Position numbers and translations under genes: made by a program | In this document: one piece after another, positions 17,113 to 25,336 of the stretch | Position numbering within the stretch: the stretch's first letter is position 1 | Layout: each line of letters opens with the position of its first letter | DNA from: Pseudomonadota bacterium | Lineage (GTDB): Bacteria > Pseudomonadota > Alphaproteobacteria > Rhizobiales > Hyphomicrobiaceae | Direction of reading: 5' to 3' | DNA length: 34,288 nucleotides | Assembly (NCBI GenBank): GCA_023430315.1 | Contig: JAEZAW010000147.1 | Location: 1 to 34,288 of the forward strand | Notes under the pieces: model-generated | The model's database searches: none | Told to the model about the DNA's origin: nothing | The model's input: only the letters and a program-made list of their open reading frames with translations

Positions 17113-18030
17113 CTACGGCTGAATTTTTCTGCTCGGCAATATGCCGATCGCAATTCCACCGACGATCAGCAGCAAAGCCGCGGTCGTAAATGCGTCGAAT
17201 GGCTCGCCGAGCGTGATCATCGACGAGACCACGCCGAAGACGGGCACAGCCAGCAAACCCAGCGCCGTCGAGGTCGCGGGAAGGGAACGATTGATCGTGC
17301 TCTGCGCCCAGTAGGCAAGGGACGAGCTGATCGTGCCGCCGTATAGCAGCAGCGCATAAAAATGCGGCGTGGCATCCACGGACGGCCAGCCTTCGAAGAT
17401 CAGCGCAGCGGTCGAGCAAGTCGCGGCGGCGAGCGCCAGCTGCCAGAACAGGAGGTCGAATGCTGAAGACGCCCATCTGTGCATGCGCGTGAAGACGATG
17501 CTGGCAGCCCAAATGATCGCGGCGAGCAGAATGAGCGCGTGCCCGGTGAGAACGCCGTGGTCCTGCCATTGAATAGCGAGCGGGTTGACCAGTAGCAGCA
17601 GCCCGAGAATACCACTCGCAATCGCGACGAGCCGTTGCGCCGTCATCGTCTCGCCGGCAAACAACCAGGCAAAAGGGAAGACCCACAGCGGCGTCGTATA
17701 GGCGAGCAGCACCGTGCGCCCCGCCGAGACATACATGAGCCCTAAAGCGCAGAGCATTCCGAACGCGCTCATGTGCAGCAGCGCGAGGCTCAGCACGACC
17801 GGAATGTCCTGGCGCGGCGGCAGGCGCAGCTTGCCGGTGAGGAGACCAATCAAGCCCACGACCAGAGCGCCGAGTGCGAGCCGCGCCGCGACCGACCAGA
17901 GGGGCGACATATAGGAAAGAATCGCCTTGTTGACGGGCCAGGCCACACCCCAGGAAAGAGCCAGGATCATGAGCAAGCCGAAGGCCGTGGCCGGCGAGAG
18001 CGTGGAGCTCGTTTGCGTTTCGCTGGCCAT
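17113..18030 (-). CDS. EamA/DMT family transporter
   Basis: A 305-residue inner-membrane protein of the drug/metabolite transporter superfamily, built of two EamA repeats of five helices each (about residues 12-145 and 155-300). Typical features are the N-terminal LALSWGVAWPVNKAIL motif, the LAYTTPLWVFPFAWLFAGE stretch closing the first repeat and the LLAVPVFGVVSSMITLGEP stretch in the second. Members export amino acids or metabolites; the substrate cannot be inferred. I chose the ATG at 18030, the frame's GTG at 18036 being the alternative; both have only a weak GGAAAG ribosome site. It is divergent from the CoA-transferase gene, with about 195 bp between the starts. Confidence 0.92.
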   Translation of the reverse strand: MASETQTSSTLSPATAFGLLMILALSWGVAWPVNKAILSYMSPLWSVAARLALGALVVGLIGLLTGKLRLPPRQDIPVVLSLALLHMSAFGMLCALGLMYVSAGRTVLLAYTTPLWVFPFAWLFAGETMTAQRLVAIASGILGLLLLVNPLAIQWQDHGVLTGHALILLAAIIWAASIVFTRMHRWASSAFDLLFWQLALAAATCSTAALIFEGWPSVDATPHFYALLLYGGTISSSLAYWAQSTINRSLPATSTALGLLAVPVFGVVSSMITLGEPFDAFTTAALLLIVGGIAIGILPSRKIQP

Positions 18031-18225
18031 GGCCACGACTTTCCAATTCCAATGCGAGGCGCCCTAAGAGCGTTATCGGGCGGCTCCCGTCAAGCACACT
18101 CGATCCGGCGCATATCAGCAGAGCGCGAAGTCATCGGTGCGCGGGTTGCCCTGCCGGCGGCGCGGAGCGTACTCTCCTTGCAGAGCTGCGCGCTCACGAC
18201 GCGGCCCTTTGACGGAGGAAGTTCT

Positions 18226-19428
18226 ATGCCCGAGAGCTCGCCCACGCGCGCCACCCTTCCGCTCGCGCACATCCGCGTCCTCGATCTGACCGCGCATCGC
18301 GCCGGACCGACCGCCGTGCGCCAGCTCGCCGACTGGGGCGCTACCGTCATCAAGATCGAGCCTCCCGCCGACAGCGACGTCGATCCCATGGGCGGCAAGC
18401 GTCACGATTTCGACTTCCAGAACCTCCATCGCAACAAGCGTTCGATGACGCTCAATCTCAAGAGCGCCGAGGGCAAGGCGATCTTCATGGCGCTCGCAAA
18501 AGAGGCCGACGTGATCGTCGAGAACTACCGCAGCGACGTGAAACTGCGCCTCGGCGTCGACTATGACAGCGTCGTCAAAATCAACCCGCGCATCATCTAC
18601 GGCTCGATCTCGGGCTTCGGCCAGTCAGGCCCCGACGCGACACGGCCCGGCGTCGACCAGATCGCGCAGGGCATGGGTGGGCTCATGTCGATCACCGGCC
18701 TCCCTGGCCAGGGGCCCGTGCGCGTCGGCATTCCGATCGCGGACCTGACGTCCGGCCTCCTGCTCGCGCAAGGCATCATGCTGGCGCTCTATGAGCGCGA
18801 GCGCTCGGGCAAGGGTCAGTGGGTGCACACCTCGCTCATCGAGGCGCAGATCTTCATGCTCGACTTCCAGGCCGCCCGCTGGCTCATGAAGGGCGAGGTG
18901 CCGGGCCAAGCCGGCAACGATCACCCGACGAGCATCCCGACCGGCGTGTTTCAGACGAGCGATGGCTACATCAACATCGCCGCCTCGGGCGACAATCTTT
19001 TCAAGCGCTGCTGCGAAGCGCTCGAAGCTCCCGAGCTGCTGAGCGATCCAGATTATGCGACCGGCGGCAAGCGCTCGAAAAACCGCAAGGTGCTCAACGA
19101 GAAGTTTGCCGCGCGCACGCGCACGAACACCTCGGCCTACTGGATTGCCGCGCTCAACAAGGCCGGCGTGCCGTGCGGACCAATCAACACCATCGACAAG
19201 ACGTTCGCCGAGCCGCAGGTCAAACATCTCGGCATTGCGCGCACGATGAGCAACAAAAAGCTCGGCGACCCCAAGGTCGTGGGGCAGCCAATCAACATGT
19301 CGCGCTTTCCCCAGCCCGAGGCGCTCGATCCCACGCCCGAGCTCGGCGAGCACACGGCAGATGTGCTCGCGAGCCTCGGCTATGGCGAAGCCGACATCAA
19401 GGCGCTGAAAGCCAAGGGTGTGATCTGA
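18226..19428 (+). CDS. CaiB/BaiF family (class III) CoA-transferase
   Basis: A 400-residue class III CoA-transferase, the family of formyl-CoA:oxalate, carnitine and succinyl-CoA:organic-acid CoA-transferases. It moves CoA between carboxylic acids through an aspartyl-CoA thioester. Visible marks are HIRVLDLTAHRAGPTAVRQL at the N-terminus, ADWGATVIKIEPP, NKRSMTLNLKS, SGFGQSGP and GIPIADLTSGLLLAQG with the probable catalytic Asp173 (Asp169 in formyl-CoA transferase). The length is usual. The ATG at 18226 has a strong GGAGGAA at 18214-18220; the open frame reaches back to 17773 but that part is antisense to the EamA gene and is not family-like. The acid substrate is unknown. Confidence 0.93.
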   Translation: MPESSPTRATLPLAHIRVLDLTAHRAGPTAVRQLADWGATVIKIEPPADSDVDPMGGKRHDFDFQNLHRNKRSMTLNLKSAEGKAIFMALAKEADVIVENYRSDVKLRLGVDYDSVVKINPRIIYGSISGFGQSGPDATRPGVDQIAQGMGGLMSITGLPGQGPVRVGIPIADLTSGLLLAQGIMLALYERERSGKGQWVHTSLIEAQIFMLDFQAARWLMKGEVPGQAGNDHPTSIPTGVFQTSDGYINIAASGDNLFKRCCEALEAPELLSDPDYATGGKRSKNRKVLNEKFAARTRTNTSAYWIAALNKAGVPCGPINTIDKTFAEPQVKHLGIARTMSNKKLGDPKVVGQPINMSRFPQPEALDPTPELGEHTADVLASLGYGEADIKALKAKGVI

Positions 19429-19446
19429 GCCAAACCGTCGGCGGCT

Positions 19447-20289
19447 CTACTCGGCGAACGTCAGTGTCGCATTGAAGGCTGCGCGCGCCGGCACCTCCAG
19501 GCGCGCGCCCTTCTCCGCGATTGGAATGCCATTCTGCTTGAGAACGCCCGCAGCGCGCGCAAGCGATGTCGTACGGAAGCCGAGCACTGCCATGTAGGTC
19601 GAACGTCCGGCCGCATCGGGCATCCCATCACCGAATTCCGCACGAGCCGTTGCCTCGGTGACAATGTCCAAATCGGTTCCGGCAACGATCACCCGCTTGC
19701 CGCCCTCGATGTCCCGCACCGCATCTGCGCCGAACATCGCCACATAAAGCTTCGACGCAGCTGCCGGATCAGGATGCACGAACACCGCGCGCGAGACCGC
19801 AACGACGCCGTTCTCATGCCGGCGCCACTCGTCGCGCCATACGAGATCGCGCGTCAGGTGATGGCAGTAGTAGATTCGCCCGTACGGCGTATCGCCCTCA
19901 GGAATGGACACGGTCCGGAAAGTCGCCTGCCGCTCGCCGCCATCCAGGCGCACGGGCCGCGAGAATTCGCGTGGTGCCTTGGCATTGACGCCGGCCGCGC
20001 TCAACGCCGCGTAGAGCGCGGCAGAATCCTCCGTCCCGAATACGAAGCCATTGAGCCCGTAAGGCGACGCCTGCACATCGGGGCGCACATCCGGCGGCGC
20101 ATCCTTCGGCACCGCGATCAGCTCGAGATAGTCCGTCCCGAACATCGCGAGATGGTTCATCGAACCAAGCGTGTGATAGCCGCGTTCGGTGAGCGTGAAG
20201 CCGAGCCGGCGGAAGGTGTCCGCGGCACCATCGATGTCGGTGCGGGCATTGATGACGACGTGATCGAGTGTCGGAACAGGAAGCGCCAT
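19447..20289 (-). CDS. Glyoxalase-like (VOC superfamily) domain protein
   Basis: A 280-residue protein of the vicinal-oxygen-chelate fold, probably of the Glyoxalase_3 type. The first module starts with TLDHVVINARTDIDGAADTFRRLGFTLTERG, with a metal-type His in LDHVVIN and further candidates in MNHLAMF and YLELIAVP; a second, more divergent module begins near residue 145 (VFVHPDPAAASKLYVAMFG). VOC proteins act as lyases, dioxygenases or antibiotic-binding proteins, and the chemistry here is not determined. The ATG at 20289 has GAGAGGT five bases upstream; a longer frame to 20322 has no such signal. It converges on the CoA-transferase gene with an 18-bp gap and is divergent from the epimerase gene. 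Confidence 0.85.
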   Translation of the reverse strand: MALPVPTLDHVVINARTDIDGAADTFRRLGFTLTERGYHTLGSMNHLAMFGTDYLELIAVPKDAPPDVRPDVQASPYGLNGFVFGTEDSAALYAALSAAGVNAKAPREFSRPVRLDGGERQATFRTVSIPEGDTPYGRIYYCHHLTRDLVWRDEWRRHENGVVAVSRAVFVHPDPAAASKLYVAMFGADAVRDIEGGKRVIVAGTDLDIVTEATARAEFGDGMPDAAGRSTYMAVLGFRTTSLARAAGVLKQNGIPIAEKGARLEVPARAAFNATLTFAE

Positions 20290-20420
20290 TCGGAACCTCT
20301 CAGGATTGCTACGAAACCTCATACCACAGCAGCCCGGCCTGTCACAGTTGCGTGCCGGCGGCTTTGAGCCGAGAGTGCTACCTAAAAGCTATCGTCGCCG
20401 CTTCATGGAGGAGAGCGCTC

Positions 20421-21329
20421 ATGAAAGTCTTCTGCACGGGAGCATCCGGCTATATCGGGGGCTCGATCGCGGCCGCACTTGTCGCGAACGGCCATCAGGT
20501 GCGCGGGCTCGTGCGCTCGGCTGAAGGGGCCGAGAAGGTCCGCGCGCTCGGCATCGCACCGGTCACCGGCACACTCGACGATGCCGCAATCCTTGCTGCC
20601 GAGGCGCGCGCCGCTGATGCCGTCATCAACGCGGCTAGTGCCGATCACCGCAATGCAGCCATGGCTCTGCTCGGCGCGCTCGATGGCTCGGGCAAAGTCT
20701 TCATCCACACGAGCGGCTCGAGCATCGTCGGCACGCGCGCCGCTGGCAATCGCGTGGACGAAGTCTTCGACGAGACCACACCCTTCACGCCATCGCCGGC
20801 GCGCGCGGCCCGCGTCGCACTCGACAAGGAGATCCTCGCCTATGGAAGCAAGGGCGTGCGCGCGGCCATCGTCTGCCCGACCCTGATCTATGGTGACGGC
20901 CATGGCGCGAAGGTCGACAGCGTGCAGGTGCCGTGGCTCATCCGAACAGCCAGGAAACACGGCGTGGCGAAGCACTACGGTCCGGGCGAGAATATCTGGT
21001 CCAACGTCCACATCGACGACCTCGTCGATCTCTACCTACGCGTCCTGAAGGACGCTCCGGCGGGCGCCTTCTATTTCGCGGAGAACGGCGAGAACTCCAT
21101 GCGCGAGCTGTGTGCGGCCATCAGCCGGATGCTCGGCCTCGGGGGCACGACGCAAGCGATGTCGCTCGCGGAGGCCACGGCCGAATGGGGCGACGGCGCT
21201 GCCCAGGACACCATGGGCTCGAACAGCCGCGTCCGGGCGGCCCGCGCCCGCAAGGAGCTCGGCTGGTCGCCGCAGGGGCGCGCGCTGCTCGACGAGATTG
21301 CCAACGGCTGTTACGCGCGGCAGCCATAA
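20421..21329 (+). CDS. NAD-dependent epimerase/dehydratase-like (atypical SDR) protein
   Basis: A 302-residue Rossmann-fold protein of the NAD-dependent epimerase/dehydratase group. The dinucleotide site is GASGYIGGS at residues 7-15, followed by a basic stretch LVRS that suggests NADP, VINAAS near 73-78, HTSGSSIVGTRA near 97-108, and CPTLIYGDGHG near 155-165. The usual YxxxK catalytic pair is not obvious at the expected place (ARVALDKEIL), so it may be an atypical SDR without classical dehydrogenase chemistry. The ATG at 20421 has GGAGGAGAG upstream; the longer frame from 20268 is antisense to the glyoxalase-like gene. Function beyond the fold is unknown. Confidence 0.88.
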   Translation: MKVFCTGASGYIGGSIAAALVANGHQVRGLVRSAEGAEKVRALGIAPVTGTLDDAAILAAEARAADAVINAASADHRNAAMALLGALDGSGKVFIHTSGSSIVGTRAAGNRVDEVFDETTPFTPSPARAARVALDKEILAYGSKGVRAAIVCPTLIYGDGHGAKVDSVQVPWLIRTARKHGVAKHYGPGENIWSNVHIDDLVDLYLRVLKDAPAGAFYFAENGENSMRELCAAISRMLGLGGTTQAMSLAEATAEWGDGAAQDTMGSNSRVRAARARKELGWSPQGRALLDEIANGCYARQP

Positions 21330-21425
21330 GATCGCACCTCCTTGAAGGGAACCAGAACTGCCCCCAAATAGTTTCTGAGGTTGCGCCGCGCTGCGGCTGT
21401 GAACGATGGTTTTTGGGAGAGGCGT

Positions 21426-21692
21426 ATGGTTGACCGTCAAGATGTCGATGCCGCTCGGCGGCGCGTTGCAGAACTCGAGGGCTTCTATTTTCATCTAGCC
21501 GCTTATGTGGGCGTACTCGTACTGCTCACGGTCGTGAATGCGCTCAATTCGGCCGATGGCTGGTGGGTGCAGTGGGTTTGGATCGGCTGGGGCATCGGCA
21601 TCGTGGCTCATGCCATCGCCGTCTACGCGTCGCGCCCTCAGTTCGTTCTCAACTGGGAACGGCGCAAGTTCCGCGAGCTGGTACGCCGCTAG
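21426..21692 (+). CDS. 2TM domain-containing small membrane protein
   Basis: An 88-residue protein of the 2TM domain family. A short charged N-terminus with AARRRVAELEGFYFHLAAY leads into two membrane helices (about residues 21-42 and 51-72), then a basic tail WERRKFRELVRR. This arrangement, including the arginine-rich helix before the first span and the NWERRKF end, is typical of the family, which sometimes fuses to histidine kinases but also stands alone. The role is unknown. The ATG at 21426 is preceded by GGGAGAGG; the frame's earlier start at 21381 adds residues not seen in the family. Confidence 0.8.
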   Translation: MVDRQDVDAARRRVAELEGFYFHLAAYVGVLVLLTVVNALNSADGWWVQWVWIGWGIGIVAHAIAVYASRPQFVLNWERRKFRELVRR

Positions 21693-21740
21693 AACGACGC
21701 CGACGGCATCAGGGAAAACCTGTAGATGGTTGGCCGCGCT

Positions 21741-22202
21741 CTACGGAGCGCGTCCGGGCCATATGACTTCGTAGCGGTCGTCGCCGTACGTGCCGGGTCC
21801 AACCATTACCCATCCCCTGCGTGCGTAGAAGCCGGCAGCCTTCGTGTTCCGCCCGGTCGTCAACCATGCGCGCGTGATGCCCTGAGTGCGCAACCAATCA
21901 ACGGCGAGATCCAGGAGGCGCCCGCCGATCCCCTTGCCCTCGAACTCCGGCAGAACGAACAGCGCGAAAACCGTGGCCTCCTCTCGATCTGCAATCGAGA
22001 ACCCGACGATCTCGCCCTCGCACACGGCGACCCATCCCTTCGCCGTCGTCAGGAATGAGGCCGCCACGCTCTCTTCCGTGATGCCGCGTGCGCGGAGCTG
22101 CTCCGGCGTCAGGATGTTCTCGCGAACAGCAAACCGCACGCGAGAGATCTTCGGCATGTCATCGCCTCTGGCCTCGCGATGGATGATGCCGCCGATGTTC
22201 AT
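21741..22202 (-). CDS. GNAT family N-acetyltransferase
   Basis: A 153-residue GNAT-fold acetyltransferase that would transfer the acetyl group of acetyl-CoA to an amine. The acetyl-CoA loop is in FVLPEFEGKGIGGRLLD (Q/R-x-x-G-x-G type, EGKGIGG near residues 86-92), followed by a helix and the family's C-terminal NTKAAGFYARRGWVMVG. I keep the ATG at 22202 because IHREARGDDMPKISRVRF resembles the usual first strand and helix and because GAGG precedes it; the ATG at 22157 with AGAGG is also possible. The gene is divergent from the DUF2793 gene. The acceptor is unknown. Confidence 0.88.
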   Translation of the reverse strand: MNIGGIIHREARGDDMPKISRVRFAVRENILTPEQLRARGITEESVAASFLTTAKGWVAVCEGEIVGFSIADREEATVFALFVLPEFEGKGIGGRLLDLAVDWLRTQGITRAWLTTGRNTKAAGFYARRGWVMVGPGTYGDDRYEVIWPGRAP

Positions 22203-22322
22203 GATCGCCTCACTGCCCGCTTCTTACGTCTTCATTCCCGTGATGGACGCGCTCAACCTTATCCCCGCCGTTCAAACGCTGGCTAGATTTCGTGCGCAAC
22301 TTGCTGGCCAGAAAGCGCACAC

Positions 22323-24056
22323 ATGGCGGACACTCCCAACCTCGGCCTTCCCTACATCATGGCCGCCCAGGCCCAGAAGCACATCACGCATAACGAGGCA
22401 ATCCGCGCCCTCGACGCGCTGGTGCACCTCGCTGTCATCGATCGCGACAGCACGACACCACCGGATGATCCAGCCGACGGCGACCGCCACATCGTCGGTG
22501 CTGGCAGCACCGGCGCATGGTCGGGCCACGACCTCGAGATCGCAGCATTCCAGGACGGTGGCTGGGCCTTCTTTGCGCCGCGACTCGGGTGGCGCGCCTG
22601 GATTGTCGAAGAGAGCGCGCTCAGAGCATGGAGCGGCAGCGCGTGGATCGCCGTCGGAGGCGGAGGTGGTGGCGGAGCAGGCGGCGACGGCGTCTTCGAC
22701 ACGCTCGGCATCAACGCAACGGCCGACGAAACAAACCGTCTCGCGCTCGCTTCGCCTGCCGCACTGTTCAACCACGCCGGCGCCGGCCATCAGCTCAAGA
22801 TCAACAAATCCGCTGCCGGCGACACGGCCTCCTTCCTCTTCCAGACGAACTGGTCTGGCCGCGCCGAGTTGGGCACGGCGGGCGACGACGACTTCCACTT
22901 CAAGGTGAGTCCCGACGGCAGCGCCTGGCACGAGGCCATCCTCATCGACAAGGACACGGGCGAGGTTTCCTTCCCTTCCGGCGTCGACATCGAGGCTGCG
23001 GGTGGTGACATGCCCGCGAGTACGTACGATCCGCAGAATATCGAAGCCGATGCCTTCGACCGCGCGAACCACACCGGTGCCCAGGCGATCGGTACGGTCA
23101 CGGATCTACAGGCGACGCTCGACGGCAAGGCCGCGCTCGAGCCCGAGGTCAATGCGCAGTCAGGAACCAGCTACACACTGACACTCGCCGATCGCGGCAG
23201 CCTCATCGCGATGAGCAACGCCGCCTCCAATACCGTCACGATTCCCACAAATGCCAGCGTCGCCTTCCCTATCGGCACGATCATCAGCATCGTCCAGCTC
23301 GGCACCGGCACAACCACGATCGCTGGCGCGACGGGTGTCACCGTCAACGGCGCATCCGGCGGCACGGGCAGCATCGGCAGCCGATATCAGGCCGCCGCAC
23401 TTCTCAAGACCGCGACCGACACCTGGACCATCTCCGGCGATTTCGGTAGCTCAGCCGTCACAGCCATTGCACGCACGCTCCTCGCGCAAACCTCCCAGGC
23501 GCTCATGCGGACGACCGGCCTCGGCCTCAGCGCTGATGGATCAAGCTTCGTTGTCGCCGCGAACTACGCGGCCATGCGCGGCCTGCTCGGCATGACGCAG
23601 GCCGATGTTGCAGGTCTCACAACCGCCGCATCGCCGCAGTTCGCCGCTCTCGAGATCGGCCACGCCTCAGACACGACCCTCGGCCGCACCGCGGCAGGCG
23701 TCCTCAATGTCGAGGGCCGCGACATCGCGCACACCGAGCCGGGCCTCAATGCACAGACGGGCACGAGCTACACGCTCGCCCTCGCCGACAAGGGGCGCAT
23801 CCTCACGATGAACAACGCGAGCCCGAACACGCTGACGATCCCGGCCAGCAGCGCGGTCGCCTTCCCGCTCGGCACCATCATCAACGTCGTCCAGATCGGC
23901 GCAGGCACAACGACGATCGAAGGTGGCAGCGGCGTCGCAGCTAATGGCGTGCCCGCGGGCGCCGGCAACATCACGGAACGCTGGCAGGGCGTCGCACTTA
24001 CCAAGATCGCCACCGATGCCTGGGTGCTTTCCGGCGCTATCGGAGAAGTCGCATGA
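22323..24056 (+). CDS. DUF2793 domain protein with duplicated tail-fibre-like module
   Basis: A 577-residue protein. Residues 1-112 are a DUF2793 domain (TPNLGLPYIMAAQAQKHITH at the start, closing with WIVEESALRAWSGSAWIAV), a family common in alphaproteobacterial phages, gene transfer agents and their relics. A glycine run (about 112-122) leads into a fibre-like region with AAALFNHAGAGHQLKINKSAAGD, then two related ~100-residue repeats (273-374 and 472-573) separated by a stretch with ADVAGLTTAASPQFAALEIG, typical of tail-fibre repeats. No signal peptide is seen. The ATG at 22323 has no strong ribosome site. Its stop overlaps the next gene's ATG (ATGA), so the two are coupled. No capsid, portal or other tail genes are near. 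Confidence 0.85.
   Translation: MADTPNLGLPYIMAAQAQKHITHNEAIRALDALVHLAVIDRDSTTPPDDPADGDRHIVGAGSTGAWSGHDLEIAAFQDGGWAFFAPRLGWRAWIVEESALRAWSGSAWIAVGGGGGGGAGGDGVFDTLGINATADETNRLALASPAALFNHAGAGHQLKINKSAAGDTASFLFQTNWSGRAELGTAGDDDFHFKVSPDGSAWHEAILIDKDTGEVSFPSGVDIEAAGGDMPASTYDPQNIEADAFDRANHTGAQAIGTVTDLQATLDGKAALEPEVNAQSGTSYTLTLADRGSLIAMSNAASNTVTIPTNASVAFPIGTIISIVQLGTGTTTIAGATGVTVNGASGGTGSIGSRYQAAALLKTATDTWTISGDFGSSAVTAIARTLLAQTSQALMRTTGLGLSADGSSFVVAANYAAMRGLLGMTQADVAGLTTAASPQFAALEIGHASDTTLGRTAAGVLNVEGRDIAHTEPGLNAQTGTSYTLALADKGRILTMNNASPNTLTIPASSAVAFPLGTIINVVQIGAGTTTIEGGSGVAANGVPAGAGNITERWQGVALTKIATDAWVLSGAIGEVA
23139..23444 (+). repeat. First copy of intragenic ~100-residue repeat
   Basis: Encodes residues 273-374 of the DUF2793 protein, beginning EPEVNAQSGTSYTL. 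It matches 23736-24041 over its whole length with shared blocks such as LADRG/LADKG, AFPIGTII/AFPLGTII and TATDTW/IATDAW, indicating an in-gene duplication that has since diverged. Confidence 0.75.
23736..24041 (+). repeat. Second copy of intragenic ~100-residue repeat
   Basis: Encodes residues 472-573, beginning EPGLNAQTGTSYTL, and lines up with the copy at 23139-23444 without long gaps. The pattern of short hydrophobic strands and TTTI/GTGT turns suggests a beta-structured surface module. Confidence 0.75.
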
Positions 24057-25336
24057 GCCTGATGCTTCACAGAGCCGCCATGCTCAGGCCCCCGGTGAGC
24101 GCACCGACTCCGCCTTGGCAGATGTCAGCTCCCTCGCTTACGGCGGGCACTACGGAAATCAGCGTCGACCGCGCCGACGCGCCCCACTCCGACGGGCCGA
24201 TCACGGGTTACGATCTGCGCTACTCGACGGACGAGACGAGCTGGACTGTCGAGCCTATGAGCTCCGATCCGCAGGACATCACGGGCCTCTCCGTGGGCAC
24301 CGAATACTTCGTCCAGACCCGCGCCATCAACGCGGCCGGCCCCGGCCCGTGGTCGCCGAGCGCATCGGTGGATACGACAGTCGTCACGGTACCCGGTGCC
24401 TTCGAGGCGGACGACTGGTCGATCGCCTCGGGCGACGAGGAAGCCGACGTCACGATCAACAGCCTGCCGGGCGACGGCGGCGACACGATTATCGATATCG
24501 AATATCGGCTCGACGGCGGCTCGTGGGTATCGAGCAGCGGCACGTCATCTTTCACGATCTCGGGGCTTACGAACGGTCAGGAATATGACGCCGTATTGCG
24601 CGCGGTGAACAGCGTCGGCTCTGGCGCGGCGAGCGACACGAAGTCGGTAACGCCAGAAGTTGACGGCCGCGACCTGACCATCGGCCTCAAGGCGTTTTGG
24701 GAGCTGGGCGAGGCGTCAGGCACGCGCAATGACAGCCACGGCAGCAATCATCTAGCCAGCGTCAATGCTGTCGGTCAGGCTGTGGGCAAGGTGGGCGATG
24801 CAGCTTCTTTCACCTCGGCGAGCTCGCAGGAGCTGACCATCGCCGACAATGCCGATCTGGGCTACAGCGGCGACTTCTCGTTTGCAGCCTGGTTCTACAA
24901 TGGCGCCAGTCAACCGATGGCCAGCAAAGGCAGCGGCGCGTTTGCGCAGAATGAATGGTCGCTGGGACTGGCGTTCGTCTCCGGGCAGAGCCTGCGCGGC
25001 ACCGTCTATCAATCCGGCGGCGTGTCGACGGCAGCGACCGTACCGACGATGCTCTCCTCCAATACGTGGTACTTGGCCATCCTCACCTATACGGCCAGCA
25101 CGCGCGCAATAACGGTCTCGCTCAATGCAGGCACGCGGGCGACCGCCACTCTGGGCGGCGATCCAGTCCGCAAATCCCACCCGTTTCAGCTCGGACGCTT
25201 CAATACGGGCTTCATGAGCGGTCGCCTCGATCAGGTCGGGTTCTGGAAGCGCACCCTCACCACCGACGAGGAGGCGTGGCTCTACAATAGCGGCAATGGC
25301 CGCAGCTACGCCGAAGTCGCAGCATCGGGAGCGTGA
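24053..25336 (+). CDS. Fibronectin type III and LamG-like domain protein
   Basis: A 427-residue protein with two fibronectin type III domains (about residues 15-110, with GPITGYDLRYSTDETSW and AINAAGPGPWSP, and 115-200, with IDIEYRLDGGSW and VNSVGSGAAS) followed by a concanavalin/LamG-like domain (about 208-425: GLKAFWELGEASGTRNDSHG, FSFAAWFY, GRLDQVGFWKRTLTTDEEAWLYN). Such domains bind glycans or proteins at surfaces and are frequent in phage tail and host-attachment proteins. No signal peptide is evident. Its ATG lies in the ATGA overlap with the DUF2793 gene, so they are probably made together as one structure. The last 31 bp overlap the convergent SGNH hydrolase gene. Confidence 0.85.
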   Translation: MSLMLHRAAMLRPPVSAPTPPWQMSAPSLTAGTTEISVDRADAPHSDGPITGYDLRYSTDETSWTVEPMSSDPQDITGLSVGTEYFVQTRAINAAGPGPWSPSASVDTTVVTVPGAFEADDWSIASGDEEADVTINSLPGDGGDTIIDIEYRLDGGSWVSSSGTSSFTISGLTNGQEYDAVLRAVNSVGSGAASDTKSVTPEVDGRDLTIGLKAFWELGEASGTRNDSHGSNHLASVNAVGQAVGKVGDAASFTSASSQELTIADNADLGYSGDFSFAAWFYNGASQPMASKGSGAFAQNEWSLGLAFVSGQSLRGTVYQSGGVSTAATVPTMLSSNTWYLAILTYTASTRAITVSLNAGTRATATLGGDPVRKSHPFQLGRFNTGFMSGRLDQVGFWKRTLTTDEEAWLYNSGNGRSYAEVAASGA

